Shown here one piece after another: positions 1 to 7,109 of a DNA stretch of 32,480 nt (within the stretch, counting starts at the first letter, position 1; the number at the start of each line of letters is the position of its first letter). Both the position numbers and the translations under genes were made by a program. The notes beneath the pieces were generated by a model that searched no databases, was not told the origin of the DNA, and was given only the letters and a program-made list of their open reading frames with translations. The stretch spans positions 1-32,480 of the IMG/VR virus record IMGVR_UViG_3300021392_000011; one strand, written 5' to 3'. This stretch comes from a virus.

Positions 1-546
1 ATGCGTAAATCAGAACTCATCCAACAACTCGAAAACCATCCAAACTTTGACGTTGACCGCCTCTACGAAATAGCCCAAGGTCGCCAGTTAACAAAAGCAG
101 TCCTATGGGAATACCTCTGTGAACTAACAGCATGGAAGCCATTAGAGGTGGTTCAATCCACAAGCCCCAATTGGTACTTAGTAGCTAGTAGCAGCGAGAC
201 AGGGCTTTGGTATAAGGTTAATATCATAAGTCAAGTTTGTGATTGTATCTACAGCGAGTACCGCACAACTCCCTGTTGTCATCTATCAGCTGCGATGGCA
301 CATCAAGAGAATCAGTGGATAGAACGTGCAGCTAAATATGGGCTTACTGTCTCAGTTGTGGATGGTAAGTACCAGGTGCAAGACAAAATGACCGGTTCCT
401 GTGTAGGGGAAATATGGTTTGACGAGGATGAGCAACTCTGGTTCCTAACTGAACCAAGAAAGCCAGGAATTTTGAGGTACGAGGGGGTAGATGAGGTTAT
501 CGAGTATTTGTCAGCAGTAGTAAGTTTTGGAAGTCAATTAGCTTGA
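1..546 (+). CDS. SWIM zinc-finger-like protein (181 aa)
   Basis: The protein has a CxC...CxH pattern near residues 79-93 (CDC, then CCH), which matches the SWIM-type zinc finger often found in nucleic-acid-binding proteins of mobile elements. The flanks are hydrophilic and no other domain is recognised. An ATG sits exactly at the window edge and gives a plausible N-terminus, but a longer upstream start cannot be excluded. Its stop overlaps the ribosome-binding site of the next gene, so the two are probably cotranscribed. The zinc-binding role is an inference from residue spacing; the cellular function is unknown. Confidence 0.6.
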   Translation: MRKSELIQQLENHPNFDVDRLYEIAQGRQLTKAVLWEYLCELTAWKPLEVVQSTSPNWYLVASSSETGLWYKVNIISQVCDCIYSEYRTTPCCHLSAAMAHQENQWIERAAKYGLTVSVVDGKYQVQDKMTGSCVGEIWFDEDEQLWFLTEPRKPGILRYEGVDEVIEYLSAVVSFGSQLA

Positions 547-557
547 GGAGAAAAAAG

Positions 558-884
558 ATGATTAATTCAGCAGATAAAGCCAAAGAATTACTTGTTCATT
601 ATTTTCAGATTTCAAACAATCACAGTCTCAATGCAGATAATCATAGCGAAATCGAAAACATTGTTAATTGCATTATTGAAGCAGCGGTTTACGAAATAGA
701 GCAACGGGTGCTTGCGACAAAGCCTAGTCAAACCAATAGCGTAACAAAATGGCGATTTTGCGAGAGAGGGGAAGAAGAAGTCGTTGAACTACCAACTAAG
801 CTCTCTGTTCAAGAAGTCCGCCAAGTATTTTATGAGTGGTTGTCCGACAGAACTACCGCTTATTTTGATTTGATTCACGACTAA
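558..884 (+). CDS. hypothetical protein (108 aa)
   Basis: I place the start at the ATG at 558 rather than the upstream in-frame TTG at 543, because a clear GAGGAG ribosome-binding site lies at 545-550, overlapping the previous stop. The protein is acidic, soluble and largely helical, with no signal peptide or membrane segment. I do not recognise a family. The close spacing to the preceding SWIM-like gene suggests a shared transcript. It is probably a small accessory protein of the element. Confidence 0.55.
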   Translation: MINSADKAKELLVHYFQISNNHSLNADNHSEIENIVNCIIEAAVYEIEQRVLATKPSQTNSVTKWRFCERGEEEVVELPTKLSVQEVRQVFYEWLSDRTTAYFDLIHD

Positions 885-956
885 GGATTTTTGCGCAACC
901 TGCATGAGTGGTTGGGTTTGTTGGCTACCACAAGTAAATCTAAAACAGACACAGCA

Positions 957-1754
957 ATGACGACAAAAAAGACTGAACAGACAAAAAAATTGCGCCCTAT
1001 CATTTTTGATGATGAGCCATTTAATGTTTTAGTATCTCTTGCCGGTTCTGGTGGAATACGAGGGGTTGATGACGAAAAACTAGGGGACAACTTTTCCTGT
1101 TTTGTCCTCAAAACCAACCTCTGGTATGGATTACCAAAGTGGGACAAAGGCGATCCAGAACAAGGAAAAGTTCCTCAATCAGACTTTTGGACTCAACTAC
1201 TCTTTGTTCCCACTGAGGGCATCAAAGCAGATAATAAATTGTACAGTAAAGTCAGCGATCGCACTGTTTGTCAAATGTTCAAGCGAGGGCGACATTTAAA
1301 TACTTTTTCCGCTGCTTGTAAAACCACTCGCAATGAAGTCAAACTAGACGACTTGCTGGATGAACTGAATATTCCAGAGCTTCAAGCGTGGCAGCTTGTT
1401 GTCTGGACGCCGGAATTCGTGGGTAAGTCAAATAAACATGGTAACTACTCTGCTCTTAAATGGGAGTGGAGTATGCCAGAAGGGGAGCGTCAACTAGAAA
1501 CTCAAAGCCGAATTATCAAAATGTATCAGGAGTTTGGCACAAACCCGATTGAACTTGAGTATGAAATAGATCCAGGATTACTCAACTTGGATACTCTTGA
1601 ACCTGAAGAAAAACGCAAGTTCAAAAAACTAATTGCTAGCCAGAACCAACCAATCTTACTCGGTGAAGCAGCACAAGCGTTTGCGGCCTTGCCTCAACAA
1701 ATAGAACAAGCTGCGATCAAAGCAGAAGCAGATTCTTCTGCTGGCAGCAAATAA
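957..1754 (+). CDS. hypothetical phage-type protein (265 aa)
   Basis: The frame is open from a TTG at 891, but the first plausible start is the ATG at 957, which begins MTTKKTEQTKK. The body is a mixed alpha/beta soluble protein, rich in Trp and Gly in its first two thirds and ending in an Ala/Gln-rich helical tail (about residues 225-265). Charged ends and a compact core would fit a nucleic-acid-binding early protein, but I see no diagnostic motif and do not assign one. An inverted repeat follows the stop, so this may be the end of a small transcription unit. Confidence 0.6.
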   Translation: MTTKKTEQTKKLRPIIFDDEPFNVLVSLAGSGGIRGVDDEKLGDNFSCFVLKTNLWYGLPKWDKGDPEQGKVPQSDFWTQLLFVPTEGIKADNKLYSKVSDRTVCQMFKRGRHLNTFSAACKTTRNEVKLDDLLDELNIPELQAWQLVVWTPEFVGKSNKHGNYSALKWEWSMPEGERQLETQSRIIKMYQEFGTNPIELEYEIDPGLLNLDTLEPEEKRKFKKLIASQNQPILLGEAAQAFAALPQQIEQAAIKAEADSSAGSK

Positions 1755-1765
1755 GACCAATAGTC

Positions 1766-1791
1766 AGTCCCTGGGTTAACAAACAGGGACT
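1766..1791 (+). terminator. hairpin after the 957-1754 gene
   Basis: AGTCCCTG at 1766-1773 pairs perfectly with CAGGGACT at 1784-1791 across a 10-nt loop. No run of Ts follows, so this is a weak or factor-assisted terminator, or an mRNA-stabilising 3' hairpin. Confidence 0.45.
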
Positions 1792-1802
1792 ATTTAAAAC
1801 TA

Positions 1803-2063
1803 ATGAAAAAAGTTATTTGCGGACACTGGAATTTCATTGTCAAAGATGCATGGATTCTCTGTCAAGATTGTCACATGGGGATCAACATTAACTCGCCCCA
1901 AGGTCAACGCTTGCTAAAGACAAAAGAGTCCAAGTCACCACTAGACTTTCAGCAACAACAAGCATACAACTCACTGGTCGAATCGTACAAAGAGTTGGTA
2001 AAAAACGCCGGTACGGATGATCCAGAAGTGTTAGCAAGTTTTGCGAATAATTCAATTGAGTGA
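1803..2063 (+). CDS. small zinc-knuckle-like protein (86 aa)
   Basis: The N-terminus carries CGH near residues 6-8 and CQDCH near residues 20-24. This gives a C/H plus CxxCH set that could bind one zinc ion. The remaining 50 residues are charged and helical. The start is the only reasonable ATG, with no strong ribosome-binding site. Its stop codon at 2061-2063 overlaps the GAGGAG site of the methyltransferase-clamp gene, so the two are translationally close. The function is unknown; a DNA- or protein-binding adaptor is possible. Confidence 0.55.
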   Translation: MKKVICGHWNFIVKDAWILCQDCHMGININSPQGQRLLKTKESKSPLDFQQQQAYNSLVESYKELVKNAGTDDPEVLASFANNSIE

Positions 2064-2074
2064 GGAGTTAAAGA

Positions 2075-4063
2075 ATGGCTTCAATCATTCCTGACAATGT
2101 ATTGGAAGTACTAACAAATTCAACAATACAATGTAACCGCTTAATTCTGCCACCTGACCAGCTAGATAGAAAGATTTACAAACAGGTGGATGACGTATTA
2201 ATCCGAATGGGAGGAAAGTGGAACAGAAAGGAAAAAGTCCATATTTTTCCTAAATCTGTTGATATTCAAGCAGCATTGGAAGAAATTCTGAGTAACGGGA
2301 AAAAGCCTGAGAAAAATCCACATTCGTTTTTTGAAACACCACAACTGATCGTGGAGCAAATGCTGAGATTTGTTGGCAATCAACCAAGGAGCTTTCTGGA
2401 ACCTTCCGCTGGCAATGGGGCAATTGCTAGCGAAATACGAAAAAAGTATCCAAACTCTTATCTCCACCTTGTAGAAATAGACAAGGATAGGGCTAAAGAA
2501 CTTATGCTTCAAGGATATTCAGTCGAAGCAGGCGATTTTTTGAATCTTGCCCTTGAACCGGTAGACTGTATCTTGATGAACCCACCTTTCAGTAATCCAC
2601 GAGGGGCTTACATTGACCACATACAAAAGGCGTGGTCTCTTTTAAATGAAGAAGGGAGCTTGATAGCGATCGCTCCTTTATCATTTACATTCGCCAAAGA
2701 CAAGAGATCCACAGAATTTAGAAATTTTGTTTCTGACAATGGATCATGGGAGCAACTACCAGATGATTCTTTCAAAGAATCAGGTACATCGGTATCTACA
2801 GTACTCATTGCGCTGAAGAAAAGAAAGTCTGTATCAGTGCAACCGCAATCCCACATTCTAAAACTTACTTCCACTCAAAGTGACCTAAATACCAACCTCT
2901 CATTGGTGAAAAGAGTTGTCCCAGATAAGCCCCATCACCCCATCTGCAAGAATATCTTGTTAGTGGCAGACTCAAAAACTCAACAAGTACAATTGACAGC
3001 GTTTGATTTGAGTTTGGGTATTCAGACTAGCTTCAGTGCTGTGGTAGAAACAGATGGAAAAATTGCGATTCCTGCTAAACTACTCAACGACATTGTTTCC
3101 CGTCTGCCAGAAGGAGAAATTACCCTCACCAGCGAGAGCACGATAGTAGACACTGAAGCTGAAGGAAATAGCATCAAGATAACCTTGACCTCTACATCAG
3201 GACGCTATCAAATGCAAGGCATGAGTGCTGAAGAGTTTCCCTCACTCCCACAAATTGAAGATGGAGTCGCAGTTGAACTACCAGTAGAAGCCTTAATGAC
3301 AGGGGTGCGGGGTTCTTTGTTTGCCACCAGTACTGATGAAACTAAGCAGGTATTGACAGGGGTTCATCTGAAAATGCAGCAAGAAAACCTAGAATTTGCC
3401 GCTACAGATGGTCATAGACTAGCGGTAGTGCAAACTACTAACAACCTACCATCCCCTCCTGGGAGTGACGAAAGCGATGCAGCAGCTGTAGCAGAAGCAT
3501 CGGAGACTTCCCCATTGGAGTTAACTTTACCAGCTACAGCCCTACGAGAACTGGAACGAATGCTAGGGATGAGTCAACCTAATGACACTGTTGCTCTTCA
3601 CTTTGAGCAGGGTCAAATTGTCTTCAAAGGAGGGGGACACCACTTAACCAGCCGTACTCTGGAAGGACAATACCCAGCTTACCGTAAGCTAATTCCGGAC
3701 TCTTTTATACGCCAGCTCACAATTGAGCGGCGTCAACTACTCAGTGCGGTGGAAAGGATTGCGGTATTGGCTGATAAAGAAAAGAAGGTGATCAAGTTTA
3801 ATATTGATAGCGTTCAACAACAGATTAACCTATCTGTAAACACTCAGTTGAGTAGTGGACAAGAATCAGTATCGGCACAAATATCTGGTGAGAGCCTAGA
3901 AATTGGTTTTAACTTCAAGTATCTAATAGAAGGACTGAAGACGCTTTCTACAGATGAAATTCAGATGCTGGTTAACGAAGCCAGTACACCTGTCATTTTA
4001 ACCCCTCTGGGTGGCTTGAAAATGACGTACTTGATTATGCCTATCAAGATTCACCATAATTGA
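2075..4063 (+). CDS. N6-adenine-type DNA methyltransferase fused to DNA polymerase III beta sliding clamp
   Basis: This 662-aa protein joins two complete modules. Residues 20-70 form the small N-terminal domain common in phage methyltransferases (LILPPDQLDRKIY). Residues 107-250 are a Rossmann methyltransferase with SAM motif I FLEPSAGNG (107-115) and catalytic motif IV NPPF (169-172), typical of N6-adenine enzymes. Residues 263-660 are a full-length beta clamp: TAFDLSLGIQTSF, AEEFPSLP, ATDGHRLAVV and the terminal YLIMPIKI match cyanobacterial DnaN. Three clamp folds fit, with an acidic insertion near 460-480. GAGGAG at 2062-2067 supports the ATG. The clamp would tether DNA-processing enzymes to replicating DNA, and the methyltransferase would modify that DNA. 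No stop or frameshift separates the halves, so this is a genuine fusion in the sequence as given. The methylation target is unknown. Confidence 0.9.
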   Translation: MASIIPDNVLEVLTNSTIQCNRLILPPDQLDRKIYKQVDDVLIRMGGKWNRKEKVHIFPKSVDIQAALEEILSNGKKPEKNPHSFFETPQLIVEQMLRFVGNQPRSFLEPSAGNGAIASEIRKKYPNSYLHLVEIDKDRAKELMLQGYSVEAGDFLNLALEPVDCILMNPPFSNPRGAYIDHIQKAWSLLNEEGSLIAIAPLSFTFAKDKRSTEFRNFVSDNGSWEQLPDDSFKESGTSVSTVLIALKKRKSVSVQPQSHILKLTSTQSDLNTNLSLVKRVVPDKPHHPICKNILLVADSKTQQVQLTAFDLSLGIQTSFSAVVETDGKIAIPAKLLNDIVSRLPEGEITLTSESTIVDTEAEGNSIKITLTSTSGRYQMQGMSAEEFPSLPQIEDGVAVELPVEALMTGVRGSLFATSTDETKQVLTGVHLKMQQENLEFAATDGHRLAVVQTTNNLPSPPGSDESDAAAVAEASETSPLELTLPATALRELERMLGMSQPNDTVALHFEQGQIVFKGGGHHLTSRTLEGQYPAYRKLIPDSFIRQLTIERRQLLSAVERIAVLADKEKKVIKFNIDSVQQQINLSVNTQLSSGQESVSAQISGESLEIGFNFKYLIEGLKTLSTDEIQMLVNEASTPVILTPLGGLKMTYLIMPIKIHHN

Positions 4064-4069
4064 TTGATT

Positions 4070-4106
4070 GTTAGCGCCGCTAGCGCTTGAAGTCAGGGGC
4101 GCTAAC
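4070..4106 (+). terminator. hairpin between the clamp fusion and recD2-like gene
   Basis: GTTAGCGCC (4070-4078) pairs with GGCGCTAAC (4098-4106) as a 9-bp GC-rich stem. The 19-nt loop contains a further GCTAGCGC. No T-run follows, so it may be a partial terminator or a processing hairpin just before the next ribosome-binding site GGAGA (4113-4117). Confidence 0.45.
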
Positions 4107-4126
4107 AGAATTGGAGAACTTGCACG

Positions 4127-6310
4127 ATGTTAGCACAGCAATCACAACAAACTGAAAAACTTTGCGGCAGTATCTGTCGTATAACTTTCAAAGCCGAAGA
4201 CTCTGGGTATGCGGTACTCAAAATACAGACTCCTGAATTCGAGGTTGTCACAGCAGTAGGTATCATCCCTGATGCTCAACAAGGACTCGATATTGAGCTA
4301 AACGGAGAGTGGGTTCGCCATCCTAAGTGGGGACAGCAATTTAAAGTTCTCTCCTACCATATGCCAGAACCAACACAGGAGGAAGGGATGGTTGCTTTCC
4401 TGTCCTGCCTTGATGGGTTAGGGGAATCAAAGGCTCAAAAGATTGTAGAGTACTTTGGGGAGAATACTTTTAGAGTCTTCTCCGAAGATAGCACTCGCTT
4501 GTTGGAAATACCAGGAATTGGCAAGAAAACTCTGCCCAAAATACTAGAGTCATTCCAGGAAAAGAAAGAATTAAGTCGGTTAATTGGATTCCTTCATGAG
4601 CTTGGAGTATCAGCTAGCTATGCTAAGCGCATCTATGAGGAATACGGCGACAACGCCATCGGATGCATTAAAGCCAATCCTTATTTGTTAGCGGAGGAAG
4701 TCAGAGGCTTTGGGTTTAAGAGAGCAGATGAAGTTGCCAGGGGATTAGGGATTGGTGTTGATGCCTCAGTACGCATTACAGCAGCTATTTTCCACAACTT
4801 AAAAGAAGCAGCCAACAGAAATGGGCATTGCTTTTTGCCATTAAACGATCTTCTATTCTCTGCGAAAGCATCACTAACTCTACCTGATTATCAACCCTGT
4901 GATCAAGAAATTGTACAACAGGTGAGCACCCTTAGTATCAAGGGAGTACTTGTAGAAGAGAATGGTAGAATCTACCTGCGCTCTTACCACCAAGCTGAAC
5001 TGGAATTATCAGCAACACTTCGGTCATTATGTGGAAAGCTAGAGTTGGAGTGTGAAGATTTAGAAGATTGGCTAATTGATTACGAGATAGAAAATGAAAT
5101 TCAATTAGCAACTCAACAAAGAGAAGCAGTTAAGCTTGCTGCCTCAAATAACTTAATGGTGATCACGGGTGGAGCAGGAGTAGGAAAATCCACAATATCC
5201 AAAGCTATTTTGAGCTATTGGCATAGCCAGAAAAAGAGAGTCGTAGCAATAGCACCAACGGGAAAAGCTGCACAAAGAATCCGTGAAGTAGCAGATTTCC
5301 CAGACGCTAGTACGATCCACAGGCTATTAGGTTGGACAGGTTACAGCTTTCTGCACTACAAAGATAATCCTCTTGATGCTGACGCTTTCTTGATTGATGA
5401 AGGGTCAATGATTGACCTTAAATTAGCTCATGCTTTGTTTGATGCGATTCCTCCCCATGCAACCGTTGTGATCGTGGGAGATGTAAATCAGTTACCATCA
5501 GTAGGTGCTGGCAATGTCCTTCGGGATATTATCGATTCCGAAGAGATTCCAGTGGTCAGACTAACTGAGATTTTTCGCCAAATTGCTAAGAGTAAGATTA
5601 TTCAAGCATCACAAGCTATCAATGAAGGCTATTTCCCAAACCTAGAAAAATTGGGGCGTGATTCTGAGCCCAAAACAGATGCACTGTGGATTCCCTGCTC
5701 TCAAGGACAAATTCCAGAGGCTATTGAGTGGCTAGTTAATGACAAGCTTTTAAATATGGGGTACGAAGAAGATGATATTCAGTGCCTTTCCCCTATGCAC
5801 AAAGGAGATGTGGGAAATATTGAACTGAACAAGCTAATTCAACAAGCATGGAATCCGAAATATCCCATCCAATCAAACTGTGGAATATTCCGAGAAGGCG
5901 ATCGTGTTATCCAGACCCGTAATGACTACAATAAGCTGGTATTCAATGGAGATATCGGGAATATTGTAGAAATCGACAAAGAGGAGAATATTGCCTTAAT
6001 TTGCTACCCGGATTTTGATGGTAATGATCGCTTTATTGAATATCAATTATCCGATCTCAAAGATGTGATGCTGGCATACAGTATTTCAGTGCATCGCTCC
6101 CAAGGCAGTGAGTTTCCTGTGGTGATTCTCCCGGTATCCATGCAGCAGTACATGATGTTACAACGAAACCTTTATTACACAGGAGTGACTCGCGGGAAGA
6201 AACTGGTGGTGATTGTAGGGGAAGAGAAGCCATTACAAATTGCGGTGCAGACTAACCGCGTCTTAAACCGCAATACCACGCTTAGGGAGCGGTTGGCAGG
6301 CAATCTGTAG
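4127..6310 (+). CDS. recD2: RecD2-type SF1B DNA helicase
   Basis: At 727 aa this matches the usual length of RecD2/TraA-like 5'-3' helicases. Residues 10-80 look like the N-terminal OB-like domain. Residues 90-210 contain helix-hairpin-helix segments (LLEIPGIGKKTL, GFGFKRADEVARGLGI). Walker A is GGAGVGKS (348-355), motif II LIDEGSMID (422-430) and motif III VGDVNQLPSVGAGN (450-463). The C-terminus has the SH3-like 2B region and helicase motifs V and VI (VHRSQGSEF, YYTGVTRGKK). All catalytic residues are present. RecD2 proteins act outside RecBCD, in fork repair and recombination. The position after the clamp and before the replication genes suggests a role in phage DNA replication or recombination. 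Confidence 0.92.
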   Translation: MLAQQSQQTEKLCGSICRITFKAEDSGYAVLKIQTPEFEVVTAVGIIPDAQQGLDIELNGEWVRHPKWGQQFKVLSYHMPEPTQEEGMVAFLSCLDGLGESKAQKIVEYFGENTFRVFSEDSTRLLEIPGIGKKTLPKILESFQEKKELSRLIGFLHELGVSASYAKRIYEEYGDNAIGCIKANPYLLAEEVRGFGFKRADEVARGLGIGVDASVRITAAIFHNLKEAANRNGHCFLPLNDLLFSAKASLTLPDYQPCDQEIVQQVSTLSIKGVLVEENGRIYLRSYHQAELELSATLRSLCGKLELECEDLEDWLIDYEIENEIQLATQQREAVKLAASNNLMVITGGAGVGKSTISKAILSYWHSQKKRVVAIAPTGKAAQRIREVADFPDASTIHRLLGWTGYSFLHYKDNPLDADAFLIDEGSMIDLKLAHALFDAIPPHATVVIVGDVNQLPSVGAGNVLRDIIDSEEIPVVRLTEIFRQIAKSKIIQASQAINEGYFPNLEKLGRDSEPKTDALWIPCSQGQIPEAIEWLVNDKLLNMGYEEDDIQCLSPMHKGDVGNIELNKLIQQAWNPKYPIQSNCGIFREGDRVIQTRNDYNKLVFNGDIGNIVEIDKEENIALICYPDFDGNDRFIEYQLSDLKDVMLAYSISVHRSQGSEFPVVILPVSMQQYMMLQRNLYYTGVTRGKKLVVIVGEEKPLQIAVQTNRVLNRNTTLRERLAGNL

Positions 6311-6477
6311 GACTTATCGTATCTTCAATAGTTACGTTACTGTCCTCAATGTTGGTGATCGTATTTTGATAGCCACAATGAGGGCAGCAAATTTTGTTGC
6401 CTACGCTTTAGCGGATGCTGGCTACAGACGCTCCGAATCGCAGTTGAAATGATTGAGAATTTCTAAATGAAGATTTG

Positions 6478-6505
6478 TTGTCACGCGATTGCAATGTGTT
6501 AAAAT
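6478..6505 (+). promoter_or_regulatory. sigma70-type promoter before the 6529 gene
   Basis: TTGTCA (6478-6483) and TAAAAT (6500-6505) are separated by 16 bp. They lie about 24 bp before the ATG at 6529, in a 218-bp gap after the recD2-like gene. The rest of the gap holds only a minus-strand zinc-ribbon-like reading frame. This probably starts a new transcription unit for the replication block. Confidence 0.5.
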
Positions 6506-6528
6506 ACGAATGTCACATACTAAAGACT

Positions 6529-6708
6529 ATGCCAAGAGGAAGAATACTGCCGAAGCTGGCAAAAACTACCTGGACTACCGAGACAAGAACTATGCGTGTC
6601 CCTATTAGAATTCATGACCAAGTTAAACAGTTGGCGCGATGGGCTGATTCTCAACCAAGCCCAGAAGAAGCCATGCAAAGGATTCTGGATGCGATCGCTT
6701 CCATGTAA
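6529..6708 (+). CDS. small RHH-like DNA-binding protein (59 aa)
   Basis: The start is set at the ATG at 6529 (MPRGRILPKLAK). The longer TTG frame from 6475 would run through the -35/-10 region. The central TRTMRVPIRIHDQVKQLARW followed by an amphipathic helix has the strand-helix-helix layout of ribbon-helix-helix regulators. A basic tail precedes the strand. It sits first in the unit that leads into the replication genes, a usual place for an autoregulatory repressor or plasmid-type copy control protein. The assignment rests on pattern only. Confidence 0.5.
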   Translation: MPRGRILPKLAKTTWTTETRTMRVPIRIHDQVKQLARWADSQPSPEEAMQRILDAIASM

Positions 6709-6726
6709 ACCATTTTGTGAAAACTA

Positions 6727-6999
6727 ATGAGCAAAATAGCATTTATTCACAAGCCTCGAATTAAGCCAGATCTTCAGTGTCTTATCAAGATGGGCTGGGA
6801 CTTGGGCTTGATTCGAGAATGTAGCCGTATTGGAAACCACTTAGATGACAAAGAGGGTGTTTTCTTTCGGATTGCATACTGTTGCTTTCCTCCTGAAGCT
6901 TTTTTACTAATTAAGGAATCAGAACTGCAAGTACAACTGGATGGGTTGCTATTGGGATATGCGATCGCAACTCAAACCCCGATTTCTTTCATCAAATAG
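6727..6999 (+). CDS. hypothetical protein (90 aa)
   Basis: This is a soluble protein with an even spread of hydrophobic residues and a CC pair near the middle (AYCCFPPEAF). No known motif is seen. It starts 18 bp after the previous stop, with no clear ribosome-binding site, and contains a HIP1 site near its 3' end. A strong hairpin follows directly (7005-7027). It is likely to be a genuine small early gene because it is well spaced between neighbours and has no competing frame. Confidence 0.55.
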   Translation: MSKIAFIHKPRIKPDLQCLIKMGWDLGLIRECSRIGNHLDDKEGVFFRIAYCCFPPEAFLLIKESELQVQLDGLLLGYAIATQTPISFIK

Positions 7000-7004
7000 C
7001 ATTA

Positions 7005-7027
7005 CCCCAGTGCGACCCACACTGGGG
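7005..7027 (+). terminator. GC-rich hairpin before the replication module
   Basis: CCCCAGTG (7005-7012) and CACTGGGG (7020-7027) form a perfect 8-bp stem with a 7-nt loop. CAATAAT follows rather than a T-run. It separates the small-gene unit from the leader ORF and initiator gene, and could act as an attenuator or processing site. Confidence 0.5.
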
Positions 7028-7055
7028 CAATAATCGTCACCAAGGAGAAAAAACA

Positions 7056-7109
7056 ATGATTCAATTTTATCACATTACAGATTTCGCGGAAAAAGGAGGG
7101 GTGAAATGA
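7056..7109 (+). CDS. 17-aa leader peptide coupled to the initiator gene
   Basis: An AGGAG site (7043-7047) sits 8 nt before an ATG that encodes MIQFYHITDFAEKGGVK and stops at TGA 7107-7109. The stop overlaps the initiator's ATG (ATGA), the classic geometry for translational coupling. A second ribosome-binding site (AAAGGAGGGG) for the initiator lies within the last codons of the ORF, so its translation would control access to that site. The peptide itself has no recognised motif. Whether it is functional or merely a translational valve is inference. Confidence 0.5.
   Translation: MIQFYHITDFAEKGGVK

Noticed and set aside
7069-7074. Third ATCACA operator before the initiator
   Set aside because: Only one half-site is present; no TGTGAT follows at the 9-bp spacing.
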